Origin: an uncultured Draconibacterium sp.
Lineage (GTDB): Bacteria > Bacteroidota > Bacteroidia > Bacteroidales > Prolixibacteraceae
Assembly (NCBI RefSeq): GCF_963676735.1
Contig: NZ_OY781464.1
Coordinates: 1,707,001 to 1,771,000 of the forward strand
Direction: 5' to 3'
DNA: 64,000 nt
Shown: positions 39,435 to 47,645 of the stretch, one piece after another
How positions within the stretch are numbered: the stretch's first letter is position 1
How the letters are laid out: each line of letters starts with the position of its first letter
Notes under the pieces: model-generated
Seen by the model: only the letters and a program-made list of their open reading frames with translations
Databases searched by the model: none
What the model was told of the DNA's origin: nothing
Made by a program: the position numbers and the translations under genes

Positions 39435-42308
39435 ATGAAGAGACTAATTTTAATTCTTTTTGTTCTTGCATCAATAGCTGTAAAAGCGCAATATTTTGAA
39501 ACCGGTCAGGATCCGGCTTCTTTAAAATGGAGGCAAATTAATACCGAAAACTTTCAACTTATCTATCCTGACTATTATGAAGATCAGGCACAGGTGCTGG
39601 CTCAAAAGCTTGAGATGGTTTATAACGTTGGTAGTAATTCATTAAATCATAATCCTTCAAAAATTTCGGTAATCCTTCATACGCAAACAGTAAAATCAAA
39701 TGGCTTAGTTGCTTATGCGCCAAAACGTTCTGAATTTTTTACCACGCCGCACCAGGGCATTTATCCGCAAGACTGGCTGGAACAATTGGCCTTACACGAA
39801 TTTCGCCATGTAGTTCAAACTGATAAGTTAAACTCGGAGCTTCCCAAAATCATTAAAATTATATTGGGAGAACAGGGTACGGCACTGCTATTTGGAGGCT
39901 ATTTGCCGTGGTGGTTTATTGAAGGAGATGCGGTAGTAACAGAAACAGCCCTAAGTAATTATGGGCGCGGTAGATTTCCTTCTTTTCTGATAGAGCATCG
40001 GGCTCAAGTAGTTGACAACAAAAGATATTCATACGATAAGGCCTACCTCGGGTCGTATAAAGATTATGTTCCAAATCACTACCGCCTGGGATATTTTCTG
40101 GTGGGAAATGCCCGAGACAGGTATGGTGCCAAGATCTGGGAAAATACATTAACCACAGTCGGAAAAAAACCATTTTCACTTACTCCATTCAACCGTTCAC
40201 TTAAAATGCAAACAGGTTTGAATAAGGTTAAACTGTACGAATCTGTTTTTGATAGTCTTGCTACCGAATGGAAAGATGAAAATCAGCGATTTAATGAGCC
40301 TTTGGTTAAGCAGCTATCTCCGGAAAATAAAGTATATACCAATTATATTTACAACCATTGGACTGATATTGATGAACTAATTTCCTATAAAACAGCGCTA
40401 AACAAAGTTCCAACTTTTGTAAAAATTAATAAAAACGGAACAGAAGAGAGGCTAACCGTGCCCGGATTTATATTTGCCGAATCAGTAAATTTTCAGAAAG
40501 AATGGATAGTATGGGCAGAGCAAGTTCCCGATGTTCGGTGGTCGCATAGTGGTCGTTCTCTCATAAAAATATTTAATTCGAAAAACAAATCCACATTCTC
40601 ATTTTATCCTGAATTTAAAGCTTATGCGCCTGCACTTTCGCCCGATTTAAGTTTGCTTGTTTTGGTTGAAACAGACTTTTCAAATAATAATTACCTCTCG
40701 GTTTACGAAGCATCAACAGGACAATTCAAATACAGGTACAAAACCGATAAAAATAACTTTTTCTTCTCGCCGGTATGGAAAAATAATGATGAGCTGGTGT
40801 GTGTAATGCTGACTGAAAACGGAAAACGTTTGGCCAAAATTAACCTTAAAAACAAATCACATCAGCTTTTGTACAACGAAGAACTTGGAGACCTCAAACA
40901 TCTCAGAATCAGTAGCAATATCCTGTATTTTATTAGTAGTTACTCCGGAAAAAATACATTGTATTCCTTAAATCTTTCTGATTTAAACATTGCACAGCTT
41001 TTTGAGCCACGTTTTGATGGGGCATATCCGGCAATAAGTTCAAACGGAGTAATAGCCTTAAGTGATTATACCGGTAATGGTTTTCGCTTAATTAAATTAA
41101 ATGAGCCATCTACAATACCGGTGGAAGAAATTGAACCGGGAAACTGGGAACTCGCTAACGCAATGCAAGAGCAAGAGCCCGGAGTTATCGATTTTTCAAC
41201 CACCGATTCTATAAAATACTATTCAGAACCATACAGTAAACCTAAAAGTCTATTAAATTTTCATAGTTGGGCACCAGTTTTTGTCGACCCGGATAGCTAT
41301 CAATTTTTACCTGGTGCAAGCCTTATGTCGCAAAACAAGTTGGGAACGGCCTTTACAACACTTGGCTATAAATGGGATACCTCTGAAAAGACAGGGCAAT
41401 TTTATGGAAAATATACCTATAAAGGCTGGTTCCCTGTATTCGATTTTGAAGTAACGAGCGGAAAAAGAGCCTCGCAATATTGGCTGATTTCAGAATACCG
41501 AAAGGACGGACAGGTAGCAAGAAGAGATACCACACTTGAAAAATTTAAGTGGAACGAATCAACACTAAATGCAAACATGAGGATACCGTTCAATTTGTCA
41601 AAAGGAGCCTATTTCAGAGCGTTCCAACCGGAAATAAAATATGAGCTGATACATTATGGTGCTGACTCCTCAACTCCAGACGAATTTCAGGAAGGTTTTT
41701 ATAGTTCACTTTCTTATCGAATGTATTATTATCAGTTGCTTCGTAAGAGTCATCAGGATATTTACCCGAACTTTGGTTTTACCATCGATGGTTCAATCCG
41801 TCATTCTCCCTGGCAATCGGAAAAAATGGGAAACCTAATGGCAGGCTCTTCCAATATTTATCTTCCCGGCATTATGGCTAACCATGGCATTCGATTATAT
41901 GCAGGTATTCAGGAAAAGGAACGTGGAGCGATGTTTCGTTTCTCTGATGCAATTCGTTTTCCACGTGGATGGGGAAAAATAGAAACGGAAAATTTAAATA
42001 CGTACAGTTTCGATTATGCGCTACCTCTGATAAATCCAGACTTAAGCATTGGTGGACTTACCTACATCAGAAGAATAAGTGCAACTTTTTTTGCCGATTA
42101 TGGAAAACTAAAAGGAAGTTATAGTTCCGGTGAAACGGTATCAATATTCGATATAGATTTATCATCGTATGGGGTGGAGTTGCTGGGAGATGTAAATTTT
42201 CTAAGATTTTATGCTCCGATAAAAATTGGTGGCCGGGTATCCTATTTAAAAGAAATAGAAGATTTCTCTTTTGATTTCCTTATCTCGGTCGATTTTAATG
42301 CGTTGTAA
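39435..42308 (+). CDS. Surface protein: HEXXH peptidase-like, propeller and C-terminal barrel-like parts
   Basis: This 957-residue exported protein (signal peptide KRLILILFVLASIAVKAQ) has three recognisable parts. The first (about 30-260) has a gluzincin-like zinc site, HEFRH at 121-125 with WWFIEGDAVVTE (E163 and E170) downstream, as in peptidase-MA-like domains. The middle (about 300-600) has repeated strand patterns such as AYAPALSPDLSLLVLVE and GAYPAISSNGVIALSDYTG, like TolB/Tricorn-type propellers. The last (about 640-957) is rich in alternating aromatic strands and ends FDFLISVDFNAL, which suggests an outer-membrane barrel. It may be a surface protease, but activity is untested. It is monocistronic. 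Confidence 0.65.
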   Translation: MKRLILILFVLASIAVKAQYFETGQDPASLKWRQINTENFQLIYPDYYEDQAQVLAQKLEMVYNVGSNSLNHNPSKISVILHTQTVKSNGLVAYAPKRSEFFTTPHQGIYPQDWLEQLALHEFRHVVQTDKLNSELPKIIKIILGEQGTALLFGGYLPWWFIEGDAVVTETALSNYGRGRFPSFLIEHRAQVVDNKRYSYDKAYLGSYKDYVPNHYRLGYFLVGNARDRYGAKIWENTLTTVGKKPFSLTPFNRSLKMQTGLNKVKLYESVFDSLATEWKDENQRFNEPLVKQLSPENKVYTNYIYNHWTDIDELISYKTALNKVPTFVKINKNGTEERLTVPGFIFAESVNFQKEWIVWAEQVPDVRWSHSGRSLIKIFNSKNKSTFSFYPEFKAYAPALSPDLSLLVLVETDFSNNNYLSVYEASTGQFKYRYKTDKNNFFFSPVWKNNDELVCVMLTENGKRLAKINLKNKSHQLLYNEELGDLKHLRISSNILYFISSYSGKNTLYSLNLSDLNIAQLFEPRFDGAYPAISSNGVIALSDYTGNGFRLIKLNEPSTIPVEEIEPGNWELANAMQEQEPGVIDFSTTDSIKYYSEPYSKPKSLLNFHSWAPVFVDPDSYQFLPGASLMSQNKLGTAFTTLGYKWDTSEKTGQFYGKYTYKGWFPVFDFEVTSGKRASQYWLISEYRKDGQVARRDTTLEKFKWNESTLNANMRIPFNLSKGAYFRAFQPEIKYELIHYGADSSTPDEFQEGFYSSLSYRMYYYQLLRKSHQDIYPNFGFTIDGSIRHSPWQSEKMGNLMAGSSNIYLPGIMANHGIRLYAGIQEKERGAMFRFSDAIRFPRGWGKIETENLNTYSFDYALPLINPDLSIGGLTYIRRISATFFADYGKLKGSYSSGETVSIFDIDLSSYGVELLGDVNFLRFYAPIKIGGRVSYLKEIEDFSFDFLISVDFNAL

Positions 42309-43267
42309 AAAATGATGCATAACAGTCGGGTATTGTTTCTGGGAAATTTATAAATAATTAAGCATGGTGTTTCATTTTTTCTAAATGAGCCTATATTATC
42401 TTAAGATAATAGATGGCATTAAACGTGTTTATACTCCTGTTTTCGTGGTGTTTACATTTAAATAGTTACTGTTTTAAATGCCTGAGATTTCATTATTTTA
42501 TAGATTCTTGACAGCTACTCGTAAAAAAGATCATAATTTCTGACTTTAACCTGGATCATTCAAAAATAACCCGATCAATTATTGCTATTATTTATTTCTA
42601 ATCATGATTATAACCTTTTGTGTAAATATTTGGATAGGGAAGATGATTGTAAATTAATGGCGTGTCATTTGTAATATAATATTTTAGGAATTTACATTAA
42701 ACTACACTTGGCATTATTCGTAAAAAGCACTGCAATACATATGTAAACCATGTTGCATTTGCAAATATGAACAATTCGCAATTGCAATACTATTTCAATT
42801 TTATAATAATAAACTCCTGATTACATAAAAATATACATGCTTTGGTTTGTAAGACATATTTGTAAGCCATAAAGGAGTTATCAGGTATACCTTAATCACT
42901 GTTAGTGAAATATGTGTAAAATTGAATAGTGCATAAATATACATGGTTGTTATATTCGTTTATAAATCTTTATATCAGTTACTTAAGCCAATCTACTGAA
43001 GTTGTTTATTGTGTAAAAGCGAAAACACTCAATTAGTAAGCCATATGCACACATGTAAAAGTTTTATAAATTTGTATATCAGTGTTTTATGTGTTTCAAA
43101 TGAAGTTTATTATAGAGGTATTGTTGCCTACTGGATCATTTTTTAAGTTTATATTATTACAGATGGCTGTTGGTAATTTCGAAATAAATATTTACATTTG
43201 TTTTTGAAGTATACACGAAGTATGTTGGACGCATAACAAATGTATCTTATTAGACACACACAAAACG
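42309..43267. other. Long AT-rich intergenic region
   Basis: No convincing ORF is found in about 960 bases. Features seen: an 18-base perfect palindrome TATTATCTTAAGATAATA (42394-42411); the 16-mer CAATACATATGTAAAC (42733-42748), which recurs exactly at 50390-50405; AACTCCT/AGGAGTT (42811-42817 with 42873-42879); and two TAAGCCATA copies (42863 and 43038). It ends with the promoter of the small XRE regulator. The length and repeat density are unusual for this otherwise tightly packed window. Confidence 0.5.
43170..43200 (+). promoter_or_regulatory. Promoter of the small XRE regulator gene
   Basis: TTG (43170-43172), a 20-base gap, and TACATTTG (43193-43200) form a good Bacteroidota promoter, 68 bases before ATG 43268. 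Confidence 0.55.
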
Positions 43268-43702
43268 ATGAAAGATCGAATAAAAAGATTTATAGACGCA
43301 AAAGGAATCACTGCAGGAGAATTGGCATCTGCCCTTGATGTACAAAGATCCAATATTTCTCATATTCTGAATGGTAGAAACAAGCCAGGAGCATCCTTTA
43401 TTGAAAAACTTCTTTTGCAATACCCCGATATTAATGCCAGGTGGTTGCTAACCGGACAAGGAGAAATGTTTAGTGCACCATACTCTACAAATAACTTAAC
43501 TGAAAATAGTTCCACTAAGCAAAAGGAAGAGGTGGCCGAAGTATCTGAATCTGATAATAGTAACTTTTCGCTGAATTTCCTTGGCGAGAATAAAACAATT
43601 AAGACTACACCGGAACAAGCACCGTCAAAGCTGAATAATGATATTGATAAAATGATCATTGTTTACTGTGATGGCACGTTTAAGATATTCTCGCAGCGTT
43701 AA
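43268..43702 (+). CDS. Small XRE-family transcriptional regulator
   Basis: This 144-residue protein has an N-terminal Cro/CI-type HTH (about residues 1-65; ITAGELASALDVQRSNISHILNG with a KPGASFIEKLL helix after) and then a low-complexity acidic and polar linker without a recognised domain, ending in IVYCDGTFKIFSQR. The HTH ends with RWLLTGQGEMF, a phrase common in Bacteroidota XRE proteins. No S24 or other effector domain is seen. It is flanked on both sides by AT-rich DNA with structured elements, some of which may be its binding sites. Target unknown. Confidence 0.85.
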   Translation: MKDRIKRFIDAKGITAGELASALDVQRSNISHILNGRNKPGASFIEKLLLQYPDINARWLLTGQGEMFSAPYSTNNLTENSSTKQKEEVAEVSESDNSNFSLNFLGENKTIKTTPEQAPSKLNNDIDKMIIVYCDGTFKIFSQR

Positions 43703-43810
43703 CCTACAATTTGTGACTCCAGTTTAGACTTTTTAAAGCATGTCCTTATCATTTTTGTAAGCATTAAGTCAAAAAACCAGAAAAGATTAGAAGATATTAA
43801 TATAAAATAT

Positions 43811-43925
43811 TACATTTGTATCATAAATGTTGTAGAGAATTGTTATCGTAAAAGAACAAAGACATTAATCGCTAAAAGGTTAATCCTTAGAGCAAAAAGA
43901 GCTGTATTATTGCAGCTCTTTTGTT
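43811..43925 (+). ncRNA. Candidate small RNA A with promoter and terminator
   Basis: A -7 element TACATTTG (43811-43818) is followed about 80 bases later by a hairpin AAGAGCTG/CAGCTCTT (43897-43904 with 43913-43920) and a T-rich tract. A transcript from about 43825 to 43925 would be roughly 100 bases, and no ORF with a start fits it. It contains ACAAAGAC, which also occurs in candidate B. No known family is recognised. The -33 element is not clear. Confidence 0.45.
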
Positions 43926-44254
43926 TTGTAAACATATATATGCAGTAATAATGTAAACCATTTGGATTGCAATACACATCAATAAATACAGGTGTGAACG
44001 CAAAAGTAAACTTTTTGTAAAAATATTTAAACAAAGTGTTGCATATGTAAAAAATAGTCTTCATATTTGTGTCAACAAAAGTAAACAACAATACGACAGG
44101 ATGATTAAAACCATATAGATTCAATTTACAAACCCAATTTAAGTTGATAAATCCAGAAGTCGCTTGGCCATTAGAAATAGTGGCCATTTCTGGTTTTAGG
44201 GAGTTTAGCTTTTTTTACAATTGCACTTGACAGTAAAAAAAGTAAAAATATTAA

Positions 44255-44285
44255 TTTGGAAATGTAAAAATTATTAATACATTTG
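44255..44285 (+). promoter_or_regulatory. Promoter of candidate small RNA B
   Basis: TTTG (44255-44258), a 19-base gap, and TACATTTG (44278-44285) match both elements of the Bacteroidota promoter. No ORF follows before the terminator at 44338. Confidence 0.65.
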
Positions 44286-44291
44286 TACACA

Positions 44292-44367
44292 AATAAACAA
44301 AGACCCTTATTTTTTACCTAATTTAAATATTACATAGAAGGCCGTTATTCAACGGTCTTTTCTTTTT
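44292..44367 (+). ncRNA. Candidate small RNA B
   Basis: This would be a roughly 75-base transcript, from just after the promoter above to the terminator stem AAGGCCGTT/AACGGTCTT (44338-44346 with 44351-44359, one mismatch) and its T run. It contains ACAAAGAC, shared with candidate A. It could also be a leader with an attenuator for the pyrK-pyrD operon, but that operon has its own -7 element at 44406. No known RNA family is recognised. Confidence 0.5.
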
Positions 44368-44405
44368 GTATAAACTCTTAAGGCAATATCCAACGATTAT
44401 TCTAT

Positions 44406-44413
44406 TATCTTTG
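44406..44413 (+). promoter_or_regulatory. -7 promoter element of the pyrK-pyrD operon
   Basis: TATCTTTG matches TAnnTTTG, 17 bases before ATG 44431 and downstream of the terminator of candidate RNA B. Confidence 0.5.
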
Positions 44414-44430
44414 CGGCAAAATAAGAATAC

Positions 44431-45207
44431 ATGCCAAAAAAGTTTGTTAAAGATCTCAATGTAGTCGAAAATAGGGCGCTAAACGCTACAAACTTTCTTA
44501 TCAAAGTACAATCGGACACAATACTGCCCGAAATAAAACCTGGACAATTTGTCAATATCGAAATTAAGGAAGCCGAAGAGATCTTTCTTCGCCGACCATT
44601 TTCAGTATTTGAAGTGGATTACGAGAATAACATTATCTCAATGATCGTTAAAATTTTGGGGCGGGGATCGCGTAAACTTACAGAAATAGCAGTTGGGAGT
44701 AGGCTCAGTATTGTTTATCCATTGGGAAAAACTTTTACCTATCCGGCAGTAAACGATAAGATTCTGTTAATTGGTGGAGGTAGTGGAGTGGCGCCAATGC
44801 TTTTTTTAGCTAAAGAATCAGGATTGCCTGTAGAGAATGTTGATATTTTACTTGGGGCACGGTCAAAAGAAGACCATATTAATTTAAATAACTATAAAAA
44901 GTATGCGAATTTACATTATGCATCAGAAGACGGTTCGCTTGGAGAAAAAGGTTTTGTAACGCAGCATTCAATATTTACCGGCAACTTAAAATCATATAGT
45001 AAAATATATGCATGCGGTCCGGATGGTATGATGCGGGCCGTTGCAAAAGAAGCAAAGGCTGCAAATGTATTTTGCGAAGTTTCGCTTGAGAACCTTATGG
45101 CCTGCGGATTTGGTGTATGTTTGTGTTGCATAGAGCCAACCAGCAAAGGCAACCAATGTGTATGTACTGATGGTCCGGTGTTTAACATTAATGATTTGAA
45201 ATGGTAG
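44431..45207 (+). CDS. pyrK: Dihydroorotate dehydrogenase B, electron transfer subunit
   Basis: This 258-residue protein takes electrons from the catalytic PyrD subunit to NAD. It has a ferredoxin-reductase-type FAD domain ([11 protein letters not shown], about residues 51-61), a nucleotide domain starting at [13 protein letters not shown] (about 110), and the [2Fe-2S] loop [18 protein letters not shown] then CVCTDGPVF near the C-terminus, with the four cysteines of PyrK. The stop overlaps the start of pyrD by 7 bases, so the two subunits are translationally coupled. This NAD-linked class 1B enzyme works without oxygen and fits an anaerobic or facultative lifestyle. Confidence 0.95.
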   Translation: MPKKFVKDLNVVENRALNATNFLIKVQSDTILPEIKPGQFVNIEIKEAEEIFLRRPFSVFEVDYENNIISMIVKILGRGSRKLTEIAVGSRLSIVYPLGKTFTYPAVNDKILLIGGGSGVAPMLFLAKESGLPVENVDILLGARSKEDHINLNNYKKYANLHYASEDGSLGEKGFVTQHSIFTGNLKSYSKIYACGPDGMMRAVAKEAKAANVFCEVSLENLMACGFGVCLCCIEPTSKGNQCVCTDGPVFNINDLKW

Positions 45208-46112
45208 ATTTAAAGGTAAAATTACACGATATAGAATTTAAAAATCCGGTAACACTGGCATCGGGAACTTGTGGATTTGCGCGCGAAACGGCCGAATTCT
45301 TTGAACCTGGTCTACTTGGAGGTTATTTTCTGAAAGGTACAACGCTTAAAAACCGCGATGGTAACAATTATCCGCGAATGGCCGAAACGCCGTCGGGCAT
45401 GTTAAATGCGGTTGGTTTACAAAATAAAGGAATAGATTACTTTATTGAAAACATATATCCTGAAATTGTTGACTATGATACACAGTTGGTTATAAATGTA
45501 AACGGGTCAACTGTTGAAGATTATATTGCTCTAACAGAGAAAGTTAATGAACTGGACAAAATAAACGCCATCGAACTCAATATTTCATGTCCTAATGTTA
45601 AGGAGGGTGGAATGGCATTTGGAGTGAGTTGTCCGGGGGCAGAAATGGTTACCCGCGAAGTAAGGAAGGTTTATGATAAGACCCTTATTGTAAAACTATC
45701 ACCAAATGTTACTGATATTGCAGAAATTGCAAAAGCAGTGGAAGGGCAGGGTGCTGATGCTGTTTCGTTGGTTAATACCTTTTTAGGAATGGCCATTGAT
45801 GCAGAAAAAAGACAACCATTGTTATCTACTATTACCGGCGGATTATCAGGCCCGGCAATAAAACCTATTGCATTGCGCATGGTTTGGCAGGTTGCCAGAG
45901 CTGTTAAAATTCCTGTTGTTGGAATTGGCGGTATTATGACTGCTGCTGATGCCATTGAATTTATGCTGGCAGGAGCATCAATAGTACAGGTTGGTACGGC
46001 AATATTTAAAGACCCGATGATTCCGGTGAAGATTGTAGAAGGCATAGAAGATTATTTGAAACGCCATAATATGCTATCGGCCACCGAATTAATAGGGGCT
46101 TTACAAGAATAG
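45201..46112 (+). CDS. pyrD: Dihydroorotate dehydrogenase B, catalytic subunit
   Basis: This 303-residue FMN enzyme oxidises dihydroorotate to orotate, step four of pyrimidine synthesis. Class 1 patterns are clear: [13 protein letters not shown] near the start, [28 protein letters not shown] then VSCPG with the class 1B catalytic Cys, [10 protein letters not shown], and the FMN-phosphate block [19 protein letters not shown]. Length matches the family (about 300-310). It follows pyrK with a 7-base overlap. Confidence 0.96.
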   Translation: MVDLKVKLHDIEFKNPVTLASGTCGFARETAEFFEPGLLGGYFLKGTTLKNRDGNNYPRMAETPSGMLNAVGLQNKGIDYFIENIYPEIVDYDTQLVINVNGSTVEDYIALTEKVNELDKINAIELNISCPNVKEGGMAFGVSCPGAEMVTREVRKVYDKTLIVKLSPNVTDIAEIAKAVEGQGADAVSLVNTFLGMAIDAEKRQPLLSTITGGLSGPAIKPIALRMVWQVARAVKIPVVGIGGIMTAADAIEFMLAGASIVQVGTAIFKDPMIPVKIVEGIEDYLKRHNMLSATELIGALQE

Positions 46113-46231
46113 TGTATATTCACTATTGTGTACTTCTGTATATTACTTTTGTCATTCGATAAAATCTATCTCAGATAAATACTATTTAGTATTATTTCTC
46201 GTCATTTTAATGCTTAAGATTCATTTAACTC

Positions 46232-46239
46232 TATTTTTG
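46232..46239 (+). promoter_or_regulatory. Possible -7 element of the 2-oxoacid dehydrogenase operon
   Basis: TATTTTTG is an exact TAnnTTTG, 89 bases before ATG 46329. A second match (TACTTTTG, 46144-46151) lies further upstream; which is used is not known. Confidence 0.4.
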
Positions 46240-46328
46240 CACAAAATTAAAATTGCAATCTGAACATTTCAATTTTTGTTCTGTTGTATTAAGTGCAAAT
46301 AGCAAAACATAGATTAAAGTATTATATT

Positions 46329-47639
46329 ATGGCAAGTTTTAATATTGTAATGCCTAAGCTGGGTGAAAGCATCCAGGAAGGCACGATAACAAAATGGTTC
46401 GTAAAAGAGGGTGATACCATCGAAGAAGATGATATGCTCTTTGAGGTGGCTACTGATAAGGTAGACTCAGAAATCCCGTCGCCTGTGGATGGCGTAATCA
46501 CTAAAATTAATTATCCGGAAGATAGCCTTGTTGCTGTTGGAGAAGTTTTGGCGGTAGTAAGTCTTGATGGTGAGGTTGAAGCATCAGAAACAGAGACTGA
46601 AAGCAAAGAAGTAGTTGCCAAAACAGAAGATACACCTGCAAAAGTGGAAATAACAGACGCTTCTGTTGACGACAGTAGAAAACTATCCAACCGTTTCTAT
46701 TCGCCTTTAGTAAAAACTATAGCTAAAGAAGAAAATGTATCGTTTGATGAGTTGGAAAGCATTGAAGGCTCTGGTGTTGGAGGCCGTGTTCAAAAGAAAG
46801 ATATCATGGCTTACCTGGAAAGCAGAGACAGTTCTGCAACTCAGCCTGCTGCTATGAAGGAAAGCAAACCTACTGCACCAGCAGCTCCTGTTTTAGAGAA
46901 AAAATCTGCACCTCCGGTTTCAATTGGAGCAGGTGATACGGTTGTTGAAATGGATCGCGTTAGAAAACTGATTGCCGATCACATGGTGATGTCAAAACAA
47001 GTTTCGCCTCATGTTACTTCGGTTGTTGAAGCAGACGTTACGGAGTTGGTATTGTGGAGAAATAAAAACAAAGAGGCATTTCAGAAAAAATACGGCGACA
47101 AAATAACGTTTATGCCTATTTTTACTGAAGCTGTTGCTGCAGCACTGGCTGAATTCCCAATGGTTAATTCATCGGTTGATGGCGATAAAATCATTCTGAA
47201 AAAAGATATTAACGTTGGAATTGCTGTAGCTAAACCCGATGGAAACCTGATTGTTCCGGTTATTAAAAATGCCGAACAGCGAAACCTGGTTGGTTTAACG
47301 AAAGAATTAAACCGATTGGCTGATGCTGCTCGCAATAATAAGCTTGATCCTGCCGAAATTCAGGGAGGTACATTTACCATCACCAATTTTGGTTCATTCG
47401 GAAATATTATTGGAACACCAATTATTAACCAACCGCAAGTTGCTATTCTGGCAACAGGAATTATTGAGAAAAAACCAGCTGTTCTGGAAACACCAAGTGG
47501 CGATGTAATAGCAATTCGTCATAAAATGTATTTGTCTTTATCATACGATCATCGTATTGTTGATGGTGCATTGGGAGGAGCTTTCCTGCGTCGCATTGCT
47601 GATTACCTGGAACAATTTGATACAAACCGCGCAATTTAA
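46329..47639 (+). CDS. 2-oxoacid dehydrogenase E2 (dihydrolipoamide acyltransferase)
   Basis: This 436-residue protein has a lipoyl domain (residues 1-78) with the modified Lys at K44 in EVATDKVDSEIP, a peripheral subunit-binding domain (YSPLVKTIAKEENVSFDEL, about 122-160), and a C-terminal catalytic domain with YDHRIVDGA (HxxxDG) and the FTITNFGSFG block. The frame opens upstream to 46293, but the lipoyl domain begins at ATG 46329 (MASFNIVMPKLGES). It transfers acyl groups to CoA. Fused E1 follows after 6 bases. The acyl substrate is most likely branched-chain, judged from the E1 partner. Confidence 0.93.
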   Translation: MASFNIVMPKLGESIQEGTITKWFVKEGDTIEEDDMLFEVATDKVDSEIPSPVDGVITKINYPEDSLVAVGEVLAVVSLDGEVEASETETESKEVVAKTEDTPAKVEITDASVDDSRKLSNRFYSPLVKTIAKEENVSFDELESIEGSGVGGRVQKKDIMAYLESRDSSATQPAAMKESKPTAPAAPVLEKKSAPPVSIGAGDTVVEMDRVRKLIADHMVMSKQVSPHVTSVVEADVTELVLWRNKNKEAFQKKYGDKITFMPIFTEAVAAALAEFPMVNSSVDGDKIILKKDINVGIAVAKPDGNLIVPVIKNAEQRNLVGLTKELNRLADAARNNKLDPAEIQGGTFTITNFGSFGNIIGTPIINQPQVAILATGIIEKKPAVLETPSGDVIAIRHKMYLSLSYDHRIVDGALGGAFLRRIADYLEQFDTNRAI

Positions 47640-47645
47640 TTTATC

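Noticed and set aside
42604..42657. 17-codon ATG frame in the long AT-rich spacer
   Set aside because: Too short, no promoter element at a useful distance and no motif; frames of this size are expected by chance.
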